A stretch of 64,000 bases of DNA from Saturnia japonica (taxonomy: Eukaryota; Arthropoda; Insecta; Lepidoptera; Saturniidae): the NCBI GenBank assembly GCA_033032175.1, contig CM065313.1, positions 12,811,327 through 12,875,326 of the forward strand. The letters run 5' to 3'. Below the pieces are notes generated by a model, which made no database searches, had not been told where the DNA came from, and saw only the letters and a program-made list of their open reading frames with translations. Made by a program: the position numbers and the translations under genes. Below are positions 47,700 through 57,154 of this stretch, in pieces; the stretch's first letter is position 1; every line of letters begins with the position of its first letter.

Positions 47700-47812
47700 T
47701 TTAAACGCGTGCTGATACGCGTTCATGTACACGGTTTGTGTTAAAGGTAGAAAATCTAGGTGCGCGTTGTGGAAACGCGCGCTTACGTGCGTTCATATGA
47801 ACACGGCCTAGG
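47700..47812 (+). repeat. Two-copy direct repeat, ACGCG/GTTCATG type
   Basis: 'aacgcgtgctgatacgcgtt' plus 'catgtacacgg' at about 47704-47735 is repeated as 'aacgcgcgcttacgtgcgtt' plus 'catatgaacacgg' at about 47773-47806, spaced about 69 bp. It directly follows the tandem array and may be its flank in the same element. Confidence 0.5.
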
Positions 47813-48113
47813 GGCAAACATTAAGAGCAACAAACTCAATCAACATGATAGACCTTTTCTGCTTATCGATATTATGAAATTCCAGTATCTGATTTAGAAA
47901 CTTCATAAAAACTACAAAAAAAAAGTGTTTTTGAACATTCGAAATGTTTGTGAACATGTTTTTTTTTTTTTTAATTATTTTATTCTTAATTGCACACAAA
48001 AAAACACAATTGGAGGACAACGCTCAAAATCATTCTCTACCAGTCTTCCAAGGGAGCAAGAGAAAGGTATATATGTATATGCAAGGTGTTCGTAATATTT
48101 AGTAAAAAAAAAT

Positions 48114-48421
48114 CTAGCCGATATTCAACTGCTCCAAGTAAAACCTACGTAGTGAATACTTGAAAGAATCCCGAGAGTTGGCTAGTTGGATGTTGATAGG
48201 AAGCGCATTCCATAGTCGTGCTGCTGTTACGGCGAAAGATCGGTCGCAGAACTTAGTATATGAAGCCTTGGTATATTGAGAATTATAGAATTAGAAGATC
48301 TTAGCTGTATATTGTGCTTATCCGCGAGAGATTGAAATAGTGCTTTTAAATATTTAGGAGATTTGGGATCATTAAGTATGGAGAAAAGAAAACAAAGTAA
48401 CGTTGCCGAATAGGTAGCCAA
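48114..48421 (-). pseudogene. LINE reverse-transcriptase C-terminal fragment
   Basis: On the minus strand the frame from 48421 reads ...NDPKSPKYLKALFQ... After a frame change at about 48260-48285 it continues FCDRSFAVTAARLWNALPIN and ends LRRFYLEQLNIG-stop (stop at 48114-48116). 'F-x-x-x-A-x-RLWN-x-LP' near the end is the signature tail of CR1/Jockey-group non-LTR polyproteins. The catalytic reverse-transcriptase blocks are not present. It is a different LINE lineage from 2814-4102. Confidence 0.8.
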
Positions 48422-48659
48422 TTCAACCTGGCTCGGTATTCAAATACATGAGCAAACTAACAAAGACGATAGATGAAACGGACACAGTTATTGAGTAGAC
48501 GATCAAGTAAGTAAGTAGCTATCTACTAAAAATGTATCTCTTATTAATACCGAATTTATGGTAAATAGGATAAATTAAAAAAAGGATATATTCTGAAACC
48601 AAATGATAAAATATAAGTTGGTAAATATTATCCATAATAAATGAATAAAGTGTCCGATG

Positions 48660-48765
48660 TAAATGTGGCCTGCTCCGGTAAAGGGCAGAAGTGATGTGTC
48701 GACAAGCACAGGCGGCCGGCGCGCGTCGCCGCCGCGTCGCGTCGTCGCAATGCGGTAATGTTCCT
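48660..48765. other. Short CpG-rich island
   Basis: 'ggcggccggcgcgcgtcgcc' and 'gccgcgtcgcgtcgtcgc' lie in AT-rich DNA. It matches no repeat here. Function unknown. Confidence 0.3.
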
Positions 48766-48894
48766 ATGTACGACTAACACATGTGTTATTGTGAACACCA
48801 CACGTTAAAACCACTGTATTAAACTAAATTTTATATGTACAGTAATGATTTGGAGATTTTCTCTAAGGATTAACTTCTACAATAATGTTTTTTT

Positions 48895-49040
48895 TTAACC
48901 AACTGTACCGTTCTATGGACGCTTGTAACACAACAGGTATCGTTGGCGCGTTGCTGAGCTTGAAACCCCCTACCCTAAGTAGCTCTGGAAACCCTACTCA
49001 ACGCAAGAACACCACACAAGATTATTTGGCTTTTTAACTT
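48895..49040 (+). repeat. Family A copy
   Basis: 'accgttctatggacgcttgt', 'tggcgcgttgctgagcttga', 'agtagctctggaaaccctac' and 'caacgcaagaacaccacaca' follow in order. The right end is cut at about 49035, where a family D edge begins. Confidence 0.55.
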
Positions 49041-49054
49041 TTTCATAACGTACC

Positions 49055-49125
49055 GGCTCGGTAAAATAACAATCTCAGCACAACTGTGGTCGCCGATAGA
49101 CGAATATCTGTAGCATTCATAAATA
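49055..49125 (-). repeat. Family D edge fragment D8
   Basis: 'caatctcagcacaactgtgg', 'tcgccgatagacgaatatct' resembles the D edge at 31268-31312. Confidence 0.35.
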
Positions 49126-49129
49126 ATTA

Positions 49130-50060
49130 AATATGGTAGAAAATATATAGACATAAATAGTGTATAGAAAATTCTATGGTATATCTAAGTGGCGCTATCG
49201 AGATTCAATAACATGTGAGATGTATCACACGGGTAAGTGAAAAATAAAACACTCAGTGCAACAAAACCATTCGAGATAAACAAATTATGCATAGATCACG
49301 TATTCTATAACGGATCGATGAACGAATCTCAGTGTTTTCATAGGAAACTGTTGCGCTGGAGTGTACGACGCAAATCACTATTTTTATACTGATTTATTGT
49401 TATTGACGCAACACTGCGGCCAATTAATTTGTCTACCAGTTTCAAATTATTTGTGTAGGTACGCAGAGAAAAATGCGTAATTTCTATCATGACTTCAGCT
49501 ATTGATCTTTTGTATTTTTATCCTGGTTACGCATCTTTCAACATATGCACAGAACTTACACGTGCGTCCAATCAATTGACGCATCTGTAAATATTCGCCA
49601 TTTGATCAGACCATTGGTTCGTCACTTCATTGTGGTCTGTATCACTAAACATTCACTGTGAAATCGAATAACGATATCTTATATTAAGCAATTTTAAGTC
49701 AACAATTCTATTACTATATCATTGTTTATAAACTAAACTTTTTCGAAAGCTTATATCTTACCCAAGTAAAAATGAAATACTGTTCGTTTGTAACCTTACA
49801 CTTGAGAACGGCTGAACCGATTTTGCTACTTTTTATTTTAAAATGTTCGTAATAGTCCGAATTAGGTTTTTTAGCAAGAAAAACTGGAGTTTCTCGAAAA
49901 ACTTTCAAATTCAGGAAAAATTGAACTTCCCTTTTCTATGGGATTTTTGTATGAACTCTAAGACAATAAACTCACAATTACACACTCGTACCTAATTTTT
50001 TTTTTTTTATGGTCATGGAAATGTTGTTAGGAATAAAACGGGATAGGCCATCATTATCCT
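49130..50060. other. AT-rich stretch, no gene seen
   Basis: 49770-49960 ('ttgagaacggctgaaccgat') is typical of a degenerate Helitron-like body, but no end is recognisable. No gene seen. Confidence 0.4.
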
Positions 50061-50068
50061 TCATTATT

Positions 50069-50280
50069 TCAGCCTAAAGACGTCCATTGCCGGACATAGG
50101 CGTTCCTTAAAGATCGCCACAACGACCGGTCCAGTACTGCCCGCATCCACCGGCTTCCCGTAACCTTTACTAGGTCGTAGCACCACCTTGTGGCGGGTCT
50201 GCCCACGCCGCGTGAGATCTCTTCGGCCCCATCAGCCATCCGTTCTACGAGCTACGTGGCCCACAGCCACTTAAGTCTAA
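50069..50280 (-). pseudogene. LINE 3' coding end (same type as 2814-4102)
   Basis: Minus-strand frame: KWLWAT, in-frame TAG, LVERMADG, VGRPATRW, VKVTGSRWMRAVLDRSLWRS, RQWTSLG, then TGA (50069-50071). It aligns by eye with the tail of the 2814 element (KWQWAGHIVRRTDG, VGRPPTRW, IKVAGSRWVQAAQDRSLWRS, QQWTSCG). Only about 70 codons remain, and an imperfect ATT/ATC tail follows. It is an independent, strongly 5'-truncated insertion. Confidence 0.88.
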
Positions 50281-50740
50281 CTATTCTTAGGACTATTATC
50301 CTTAAGTTTCAGTATTTCAAATATATCATTTTTGTTACTATAAAACACTGTTCAAGTAATTTTCCGTATATAGGTATATTATATTTGTTAATAAATATTA
50401 TAATAGTAATCACGTAAAATTAATCTAATCCATTCGTTGAAAGTTTCATATACCAGTTAAGTTATTAACTACAATAAATTCGTCACACTATTCGAACAGA
50501 TCATGTAGTAAATCAGTCGTATCCAGGAGAAAACGTCGCGAGACATTTGAACTTTACCGCGGCGTGTATTACAAAAATAAAAATTAAACGTTTAGTTGCG
50601 TACAATCCACAAAGATGAATGCATACAGGAGCTGCGTGTGGTTCACTCGACGTTTTACCACAAAACAATATATGCTTAGAAGGCTCGGTATCTATGTTAA
50701 ATCTGTAACTATGTCTTATTAAGTTTTGTAAGCTTATGTC

Positions 50741-50912
50741 ATTCTTATTAAGTTTTGATAGGCTATAAAAAATGTGAACTTTGTGAATTATTAAAATTGA
50801 TACCTGCATATTATATATTTTAAATTAATTTTTGATTTTTTTAACGATTTGTAAAATTGTAATGGCCCATAAATTATGGAATAACTTAAATTTCCCGTGT
50901 ACAAATTTTCAT
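50741..50912 (+). repeat. Left arm of a 172 bp inverted repeat
   Basis: Identical to the reverse complement of 51171-51342 except at two positions as compared base by base (one in 'gatac(c/a)tgcat', one in 'ccgt(g/a)tac'). The sequence is AT-rich and non-coding. Confidence 0.93.
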
Positions 50913-50989
50913 ATTATAAAGAAAACATTCTTTATAATATGTTTTCCTAATTTCCCTATGGGCATGCTATATAAAGGACGCTGATCACG

Positions 50990-51170
50990 AATATGCCCAT
51001 AAAAAATGTTTGTATGTCTGTTCTCTGCGTATGTCCGGATTCAACTCAAAAATGGCTTGACCGATTGTCAAAGCTTATGTCATTGGTCAATTGATGGGCT
51101 ATAAGAGTTTTCAATAATACTTTTAGATTATTTTTTTTATGCAAACAATTAAAAATTCTATACGATTTTG
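50990..51170 (+). mobile_element. Helitron-like sequence in the loop of the inverted repeat
   Basis: 'atgtttgtatgtctgttctc', 'gtatgtccggattcaactca' and 'attgatgggctataagag' match 33575-33660. The inverted-repeat arms and the flank 51343-51400 ('cggtcaagccgtttttgagt') also contain this family, in opposite orientation. Confidence 0.5.
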
Positions 51171-51342
51171 ATGAAAATTTGTATACGGGAAATTTAAGTT
51201 ATTCCATAATTTATGGGCCATTACAATTTTACAAATCGTTAAAAAAATCAAAAATTAATTTAAAATATATAATATGCATGTATCAATTTTAATAATTCAC
51301 AAAGTTCACATTTTTTATAGCCTATCAAAACTTAATAAGAAT
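51171..51342 (-). repeat. Right arm of a 172 bp inverted repeat
   Basis: Partner of 50741-50912; the arms are separated by 258 bp. A transcript across 50741-51342 would fold into a hairpin with a ~170 bp duplex. Confidence 0.93.
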
Positions 51343-51763
51343 CGGTCAAGCCGTTTTTGAGTTTAAACTGGACATATTAACAAACAGAGAAAAAAAATTA
51401 ATGGTCTATTCGTCATTAGTGTCTACTCCACTGAGATTCTAAAACTGCGTTACCTGATTTAATATTAAATAACGAAATGTTTTCCATGTTTTAATTAACT
51501 CATAATATAAACTCTAACAATAATCTCACCTAATGAAGGCTTAGTGTAGAAAATGATATTAGAATGCAGAAGAAACGACCAATAAATGGAAGAAGCGAAT
51601 TTGAAATGTCGAGGAAATATTCGAAATTCAAAAAAATATTAGGTACTTACTTCCTCGGTGCATTAAAATCACTTAGTTTAAAGCTTCTATGACGGATAAC
51701 GGATTCCATGAACTAGAGTCACTACAAAATGTTAAAAATAATTTACACTATATTTATTTAAAA

Positions 51764-52255
51764 CTAGCTGTGCCCGCGGCTTCGCTCACGTGGACTACAG
51801 AATACTCGCGCGAATCTTGCTCCCCCGCTCCCGGGTATTTTAAAGACAAAAATGCATATTGTGTGTGATTCGTAGACTTTTCGTAGACTTTTTTGTAGGT
51901 CTTTTTAATGTCTACAATTATTTAGTACATTAATTTGCTATATCTCTTAAGGTTTACTCAGCGTAAGCCATTTAAGCGTCCGAATTGATTCACCATGACC
52001 AGTTTTTTTCTATTTGTGCGGAACACTAAAAAAATAAAAGTAGCCCAAGTTACTCCCTATAAAATCAGCTATCTACCAGTAAAAGTTCCTTCAAAATCGA
52101 TCCAACCGTTTCGGAGATTACCCGGAACAAACAGATAGACAGACAGAAATGGGTTTTTTTTGTTATAGGTATCGTATATACTTTCATATGCATTCGGCAA
52201 AAAGCTATTATTTTAACATTACAAACAGACACTTCAATTATATTAATTGTATAGA
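51764..52255 (-). mobile_element. Non-autonomous Helitron, full length, best copy
   Basis: On the minus strand it starts A|TCTATACAATTAATATAA (52256-52238) and ends 'gagcgaagccgcgggcacag' then CTAG (51767-51764) and T. Both Helitron ends are intact, with the CCGCGG palindrome about ten bases before the end. It contains the 'gggtaatctccgaaacggtt' marker. It is the same family as 8414-8886 and looks the least decayed, with few differences from 62138-62620. Confidence 0.85.
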
Positions 52256-52259
52256 TTAA

Positions 52260-52875
52260 ACTCTAGCAAAGAGAGTTTAAAAGACTACAAGCTACGGCAT
52301 GGGCACCGCGCCGCCAGGATTACTTTCAAGAAGGTCTATTAGCATCTCCAATAATACAACATCTTAATCTTTTCTATGTATTTTCTCTCCCGAAAGGGGG
52401 GTGTAAGGGCGCTCCCATACACCGTGCTGCCGGTGGCCATAAGCTACGGCAAACAAAACACTTGTCGTAATAATTATAGCTCCACTTATGGAAAGAGATG
52501 AATTCTAGATAAAATAATCTGTTTAGCGTTTTAAACTTACTTACACCTGATGTCAAGTAACTATGAGATCGAAAATTAGGTATACAGACTAAATTTGGTT
52601 CTCAAATATAACGATCGGAACACGCGAATTTTGCTTGGTAATAGATTTTAACTTGAAAATAGTAGCTTTTGAGGTGAGTTGTGATGAAATAATACCATGC
52701 CATCACCACGCTACAACTTCATCGAAATACATTCTCTCATCGAATGCTATAAAACCTGGTTCTTTCAACGTAGGTTTAGGACGCGCTATCCCACTAAATG
52801 TCAGCCATCATCTATTGACATTATTACTTTGGGATGTAATCAAATTTATTTTAAACATAATTGGAACGTTTATAT
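52260..52875. other. No gene seen
   Basis: 52385-52450 has a G/C-richer spot ('cggtggccataagctacggc') that I cannot assign. No recognisable coding region. Confidence 0.4.
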
Positions 52876-52881
52876 TTTTGA

Positions 52882-53060
52882 CTAGCTGTTGCCTGCGACT
52901 TCGTCCACGTGACTTTGTTAACTCTGTCTACCTTTATAAGGTATATGGTATTTTTTTTAAACAATCACGCGCATTATTTCTTATAGCTGCTGCCCGCGGC
53001 TTCGCTGGCGTGCGCTTCAGTTTTTGAGTTTTCCCAGAATTTCTAACAGCAAAAAGTTTT
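52882..53060 (-). mobile_element. Two nested Helitron 3' ends, inverted
   Basis: The plus strand shows CTAG-ctgttgcctgcgacttcg at 52882 onward. About 100 bp later comes a second terminus-like word, 'tatagctgctgcccgcggct' at 52983, in the same orientation. Only 3' ends are present, so one truncated Helitron end landed in or next to another. Confidence 0.55.
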
Positions 53061-53229
53061 CATTCATTAATAAAATTTTTTATAAGAAAATAGAAAGTAA
53101 ATGTGGCATAAATAAGTCACTATTTAATTAATTATCTAACGTACAATAATGCTTCTCTGTACACGATATTACGTATAGCTTTGAGCGATCAAAGCTTAGT
53201 TTCCTAGGACTGCTAATACGCGACAAAAA

Positions 53230-53784
53230 CAATGCCGCCGCGACCTCATTCTCTCGCGGCAACTCAAGCCTAGGTCCGTTCCTCGGTGTGAAACCCTTGA
53301 GTCTGGCAACCACCCGCGCGATTTACGTGACACTGCACTTGCAATCACTTAGCTACCCACATACATCATTATACACAATATATTCATACATACGTGCACA
53401 CCACCTAGGTATATAGGTTCTGTAAGGAACCTTTTTTTTCTTTTTTTATGCAAGTTAGGATCATATTTCAGGTCACTAAATATATATACACATGTTCCTT
53501 CCTTCCTCCCGGAGGCAGGGACATGTATATTAAATGTATATGTTAGTTTAGCTCGAATTTTACGGATAGGAAATTAGTCAGATCGCGACTTATTTGCAAT
53601 CGCGGCAACAGCCCAAGCCGAGGTCCGGCCACTTTGGCACCTTTGCGCGCATGTTGCACACGCTTTTACGGCTGAGTGCCGTAAGCACTCGCCCCCAAGC
53701 CCGGTAAAGCTGTAAAAGCCGTCAGCGGCTCTGTCTTTGAATAGAGCCCCTAAGGCTAACAGTAAGGTCAGATCTAAAAAAAAA
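53230..53784 (+). mobile_element. Family C retroposon C6, long copy
   Basis: 'ctcgcggcaactcaagccta', 'ggtccgttcctcggtgtgaa', 'cacttagctacccacataca', a T-rich block, 'gcccggtaaagctgtaaaag', 'ctaaggctaacagtaaggtc' and A(10) follow the order of C3. It carries about 110 bp of extra AT-rich sequence after the T-rich block (about 53448-53560). Its poly(A) end abuts the Helitron helicase remnant at 53785, so it probably truncated it. Confidence 0.7.
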
Positions 53785-54947
53785 GAACCACATAAAGCTG
53801 ACCATGCGAAAAACAGCTTATACTTAAATCCACACCCGCAACTTTTAGCGTCTGACCTTGAGCTTTATTAATTGTGATTGCATAACATATTATGCTCACT
53901 GGAAACTCGACTCGTTTAAAACTAAACGGAATATTGTTTGAAATGAGAGGAATCCTGGGTATAAAAACACTATCGCCTACTCTACTGGGAGCAACTACAC
54001 ATAGCATTTCTTCCAAAGCACTGTCTACGCTGCGACACACACGATCGAATATTAAACGCTGTTCTTCAGTTAGTCTGGAGACAACAGTTTATGAAGTTTC
54101 GGCCAGTTCTATAGGGTCATAGTTTATTTCGATCGTGTAATCTCTGTTAATGCTTTCACCGTCAAATGATGGCTCGGGCTTGCCATATTGGGAAATAGAA
54201 TTACCCCCAATAGATGTAGCTATATCTTGAATATCCAGCGAACAACGATAGAAGTGACTTTCTCGTAACCTCGCATTAATTGCGTTGTCATTAGTTAAAG
54301 TGCCTTAAAAACCTCTCATCTAATTTGTCCTGATATTTATGCTACAACTGTACGGCATCTGAAAGTGCACAGAACACCAGCAACCGATGAAGACTTTCAC
54401 TAATATTTGCTTCGAACAATGCGTTATCCCAGTGCTTTTCACCATCTAGTAAGTAACGTGGCCGGCAAGCTGCTTGATAAGTAGGGTATACAATATTATC
54501 AATATTTCGGAGCTCGGCAAAAGAAGTAGGCTCTCGAACAGTATGCAGAAGGAAGCGTAGGTAAAAACATTCAGAGCTTTTTGGATGCACGGTACAAACT
54601 TTGCCAATAATGTGGACTTTAAAAATACCAGGTTCAATATCCACAACTGTTCCACGACTTCTGCGGTTAAAAATACCCTGTTGTTTATTATAGGTATAAT
54701 ATGATGGAACTTCGCTGTATAAGAGTAAAAGTTATCTGTTTAGCAAAGTTGAAAGAATGAGAGCAGAGTGGTTCGTCTTAGGTTTTCTAAACGCTCCTTC
54801 AAGATGTACGTCAAGATGCATAACGGGCGGATGTCTTTCATGAATCGGAATACTTAAAATTATACGCCAAACTGCCTCAGAAGAGTTAATATATCGGTCA
54901 AACTGAAACATCGTAACTTCATCGTTATTATTATTTATAAACCTCAC
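53785..54947 (-). pseudogene. Helitron Pif1-like helicase remnant, core deleted
   Basis: The minus strand encodes pieces of the helicase half of a Helitron RepHel protein, in correct order: SSEAVWRI and IHERHPPV (from 54947), LYSEVPSYYTYNKQQGIF after an in-frame TAA at about 54732, KSSECFYLRFLL and YPTYQAACRP (54620-54450), then LTEEQRLIFDRV (about 54080) and, without the Walker A and B blocks, SVFIPRIP, FKRVEFPV, TINKAQGQTLKVAGVDL and CFSHGQLYV (54000-53800). The frame changes between about 54340 and 54290, and further stops lie at 54342 and about 54090. LTEEQR normally precedes the P-loop by few residues, so the deletion removed the ATPase core. The Rep (HUH) domain is absent. Dead copy, but evidence that autonomous Helitrons were once active in this lineage. 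Confidence 0.88.
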
Positions 54948-55104
54948 TGTTGCTCAGTCACTGCCCTTATTCTCATAAGTGTTTACATATATATCTTATG
55001 GTTTCGACACTGTTACATACTTCGGTTATAAAATTTATATCATCGAAAACAAAAGAAATGTGTAATAGATATTTTCTTAAATTTAATTATGAGTTCGTAA
55101 TATA

Positions 55105-55550
55105 TACAGTTTTTGACGTGACAACGTCTTATAATTCGATAGAGCAGGCAGCACGCACGAAAAAAACATGACTCATGCGGCGTTACCTCGCTCTGAGGCG
55201 TTCCATTTAAGGCTTGAAGTGCAAGCGAGAGCGCGGAACGGGCGACAAAGAGGCACAATCGGCCTCCGCGTTCGGCAGCGTTCGATATCTGTCTCTCTCC
55301 TACTTGAGTGAGCGATGCGTCCGCGTGGACAGCTTCTATACAATAATACATTTACATGTTTTCGTCAAGTATGAAGTGCAGTGAAAAGTGAATGTGGTGT
55401 CAATTGTTTATAGCAACGATAATTGCGGCGATAAAGGTAATGATTCTTTCGATATTATTTGAGAAATGATACCATTCCATCTGTATTTTCTTATGACGTT
55501 GTCACGTTCAACTATCGTCAGTAAACCGACTTTACATACAAACGATTTTT
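55105..55550 (+). mobile_element. Non-autonomous element copy 1, shared ends
   Basis: Left arm 55105-55276 and right arm 55461-55550 match, inverted, 61314-61486 and 60942-61035. The middle (55277-55460) has no match in the other copy. The 14-mer GACGTGACAACGTC lies near the left end (55115) and its complement, GACGTTGTCACGTT, near the right end (55495), so each copy has inverted termini like a MITE. The long open frame on the minus strand (RGGRLCLFVARSALSL...) reflects the G+C-rich left arm and is present in both copies only because the DNA is repeated. The superfamily is not clear to me. Confidence 0.75.
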
Positions 55551-55667
55551 TTATTTTTTTTTTATTGACTACTAGTCTTAACAAAATATATTACAAAATC
55601 GCCTACTTCCAAATACTCTGTGTTACCGAACGAAGCTGTTACCAGGGAGCGCCAGCAGCGGCACGTC

Positions 55668-55805
55668 TTCTTTTTTTAGAACTGATTATAGTGTAATAAA
55701 GATCCTGAAACCTCAGACGGCTTTTACAGCTTCACCGTGGCTTAGAGGCGAGCGCTTGAGCACTCAACCGCAAAGCGGCGCGGCACTTTGCGCGCTTTAT
55801 ATACA
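55668..55805 (-). mobile_element. Family C retroposon fragment C7
   Basis: T(7), then 'agaactgattatagtgt' (decayed 'agatctgactatactgt'), 'gacggcttttacagcttcac' and 'aggcgagcgcttgagcactc'. Minus-strand sense; 5' truncated. Confidence 0.55.
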
Positions 55806-55809
55806 CGCG

Positions 55810-56560
55810 TGGTCATGTCCAACCGACACTATACTGCTTAAGCTGAATCTCTTTTAATATGACTGATTATATAGATCTAAGATCAACTAATATTGGTAAA
55901 GTCAAAATCTCCGAAACTGTCAATTTTTTAACTTTATGTAAACTTTCATTCATCATCAGTTTACAGACCATAATATAGAGCTAACTAAAGTTTCAGCCAA
56001 TTGAACTGAACAGTTATTTGATAGCATTTTAATCGAACAAATTTACATGATTTTCAAATCGATAAAGCTTAATAAAACGAATACTAAATACTAATACTAA
56101 ATTTTAAGTTAAGCTTAACATAACATATAAGTGAAAACCGCATCTAAATCAGTTAAACTGTTTCTGAGATTAGCATGCACAAACGCAAAAGACTAACAGA
56201 TTATTTTTTAACAATCATTCTTTTGGGTTCTATTTCGTGTATAAAGGTTCCCAATAATAATATCTTCCATGTACAGACAGCGATCACTTACATTTTTATT
56301 ATATGTATAGATATGACGATTATCTTGCTTCTTGTGTTAAATAAGTTATTTTATTAGAAAGACCGTTTTTAAGTAGTTAATGTTTAAAATAATTAGTAGT
56401 GGTAGTAACTTAAATATTTTGATTTTTACATAAAGTGTTTCGTTGAAATTTTATTATATTAAAAAACAAGTATATTTATACAGAATTCTTTTGAAAAAAT
56501 ATTACGATATATATATATATATTTTCCTCTATGAGATACTACTACGATGATCATAATACG
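55810..56560. other. AT-rich stretch, no gene seen
   Basis: No recognisable coding region. A (TA)n tract lies at about 56506-56521. Confidence 0.45.
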
Positions 56561-56565
56561 AGTAA

Positions 56566-57150
56566 CTAGCGACGCTCCCCAGCTTCGCACGGGTATAATT
56601 TAGAAAGAGGTGTATTTTATGTTAAAAAAGCATGAATTACAGTTTCTCTTTAGTATTGATAGTTCATAACTTCATAGTTACGAAAGGTGTGCTTATAGCG
56701 TTTACAAGCGACGGATAATTTATCATAGACACGTGCGGAGTGGCGGACAACCATCGCCTGAAAGCGGTTTCTTTGGTTGTGCGTAATTTTAAATCCATGA
56801 TATCTTCCAAACCAACCATTTAGAACCAAATATTTTTAAGTATTATGTTGAAGATTGTTATAATTACTGACAGTCAACCTTAAGAGGTAAACATTGCTAT
56901 CGTGGAATTTTCTCAAGGCTTTTTGAATAACAACTCTGTAATACATTATTTTGATGTATCTCTTAATTTTTAGCCAGCGTAAGCCATATTAGCTATTTTC
57001 TCTACTATACAATACAAACCATACGTAAAGAATGCTCTAAATTACACTGAAAACCGTATAAAAATCCGTTACGTGGTTTAGGAGAAGTAAGCGGATAAAC
57101 AGACAGATGCGGATAGAGACATTCTTGTATACTGTGTATTGTAATTGATA
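56566..57150 (-). mobile_element. Helitron-like element, CTAG end
   Basis: The minus-strand 3' end is 'gtgcgaagctggggagcgtc' then G-CTAG region (CTAG at 56566-56569), followed by T. The body matches 23500-24090 ('gtttctttggttgtgcgtaa', 'gccagcgtaagccatatta', 'aaaaatccgttacgtggttt', 'gtatactgtgtattg'). About 585 bp. Non-coding. Confidence 0.6.
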
Positions 57151-57154
57151 ACAA

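Noticed and set aside
52635..53027. 130-codon plus-strand frame
   Set aside because: It runs into Helitron 3' ends at 52882 and 52983; the first half has no recognisable motif.
54950..55171. 73-codon plus-strand frame next to the Helitron helicase
   Set aside because: AT-rich, ends inside the shared-ends element; no domain.
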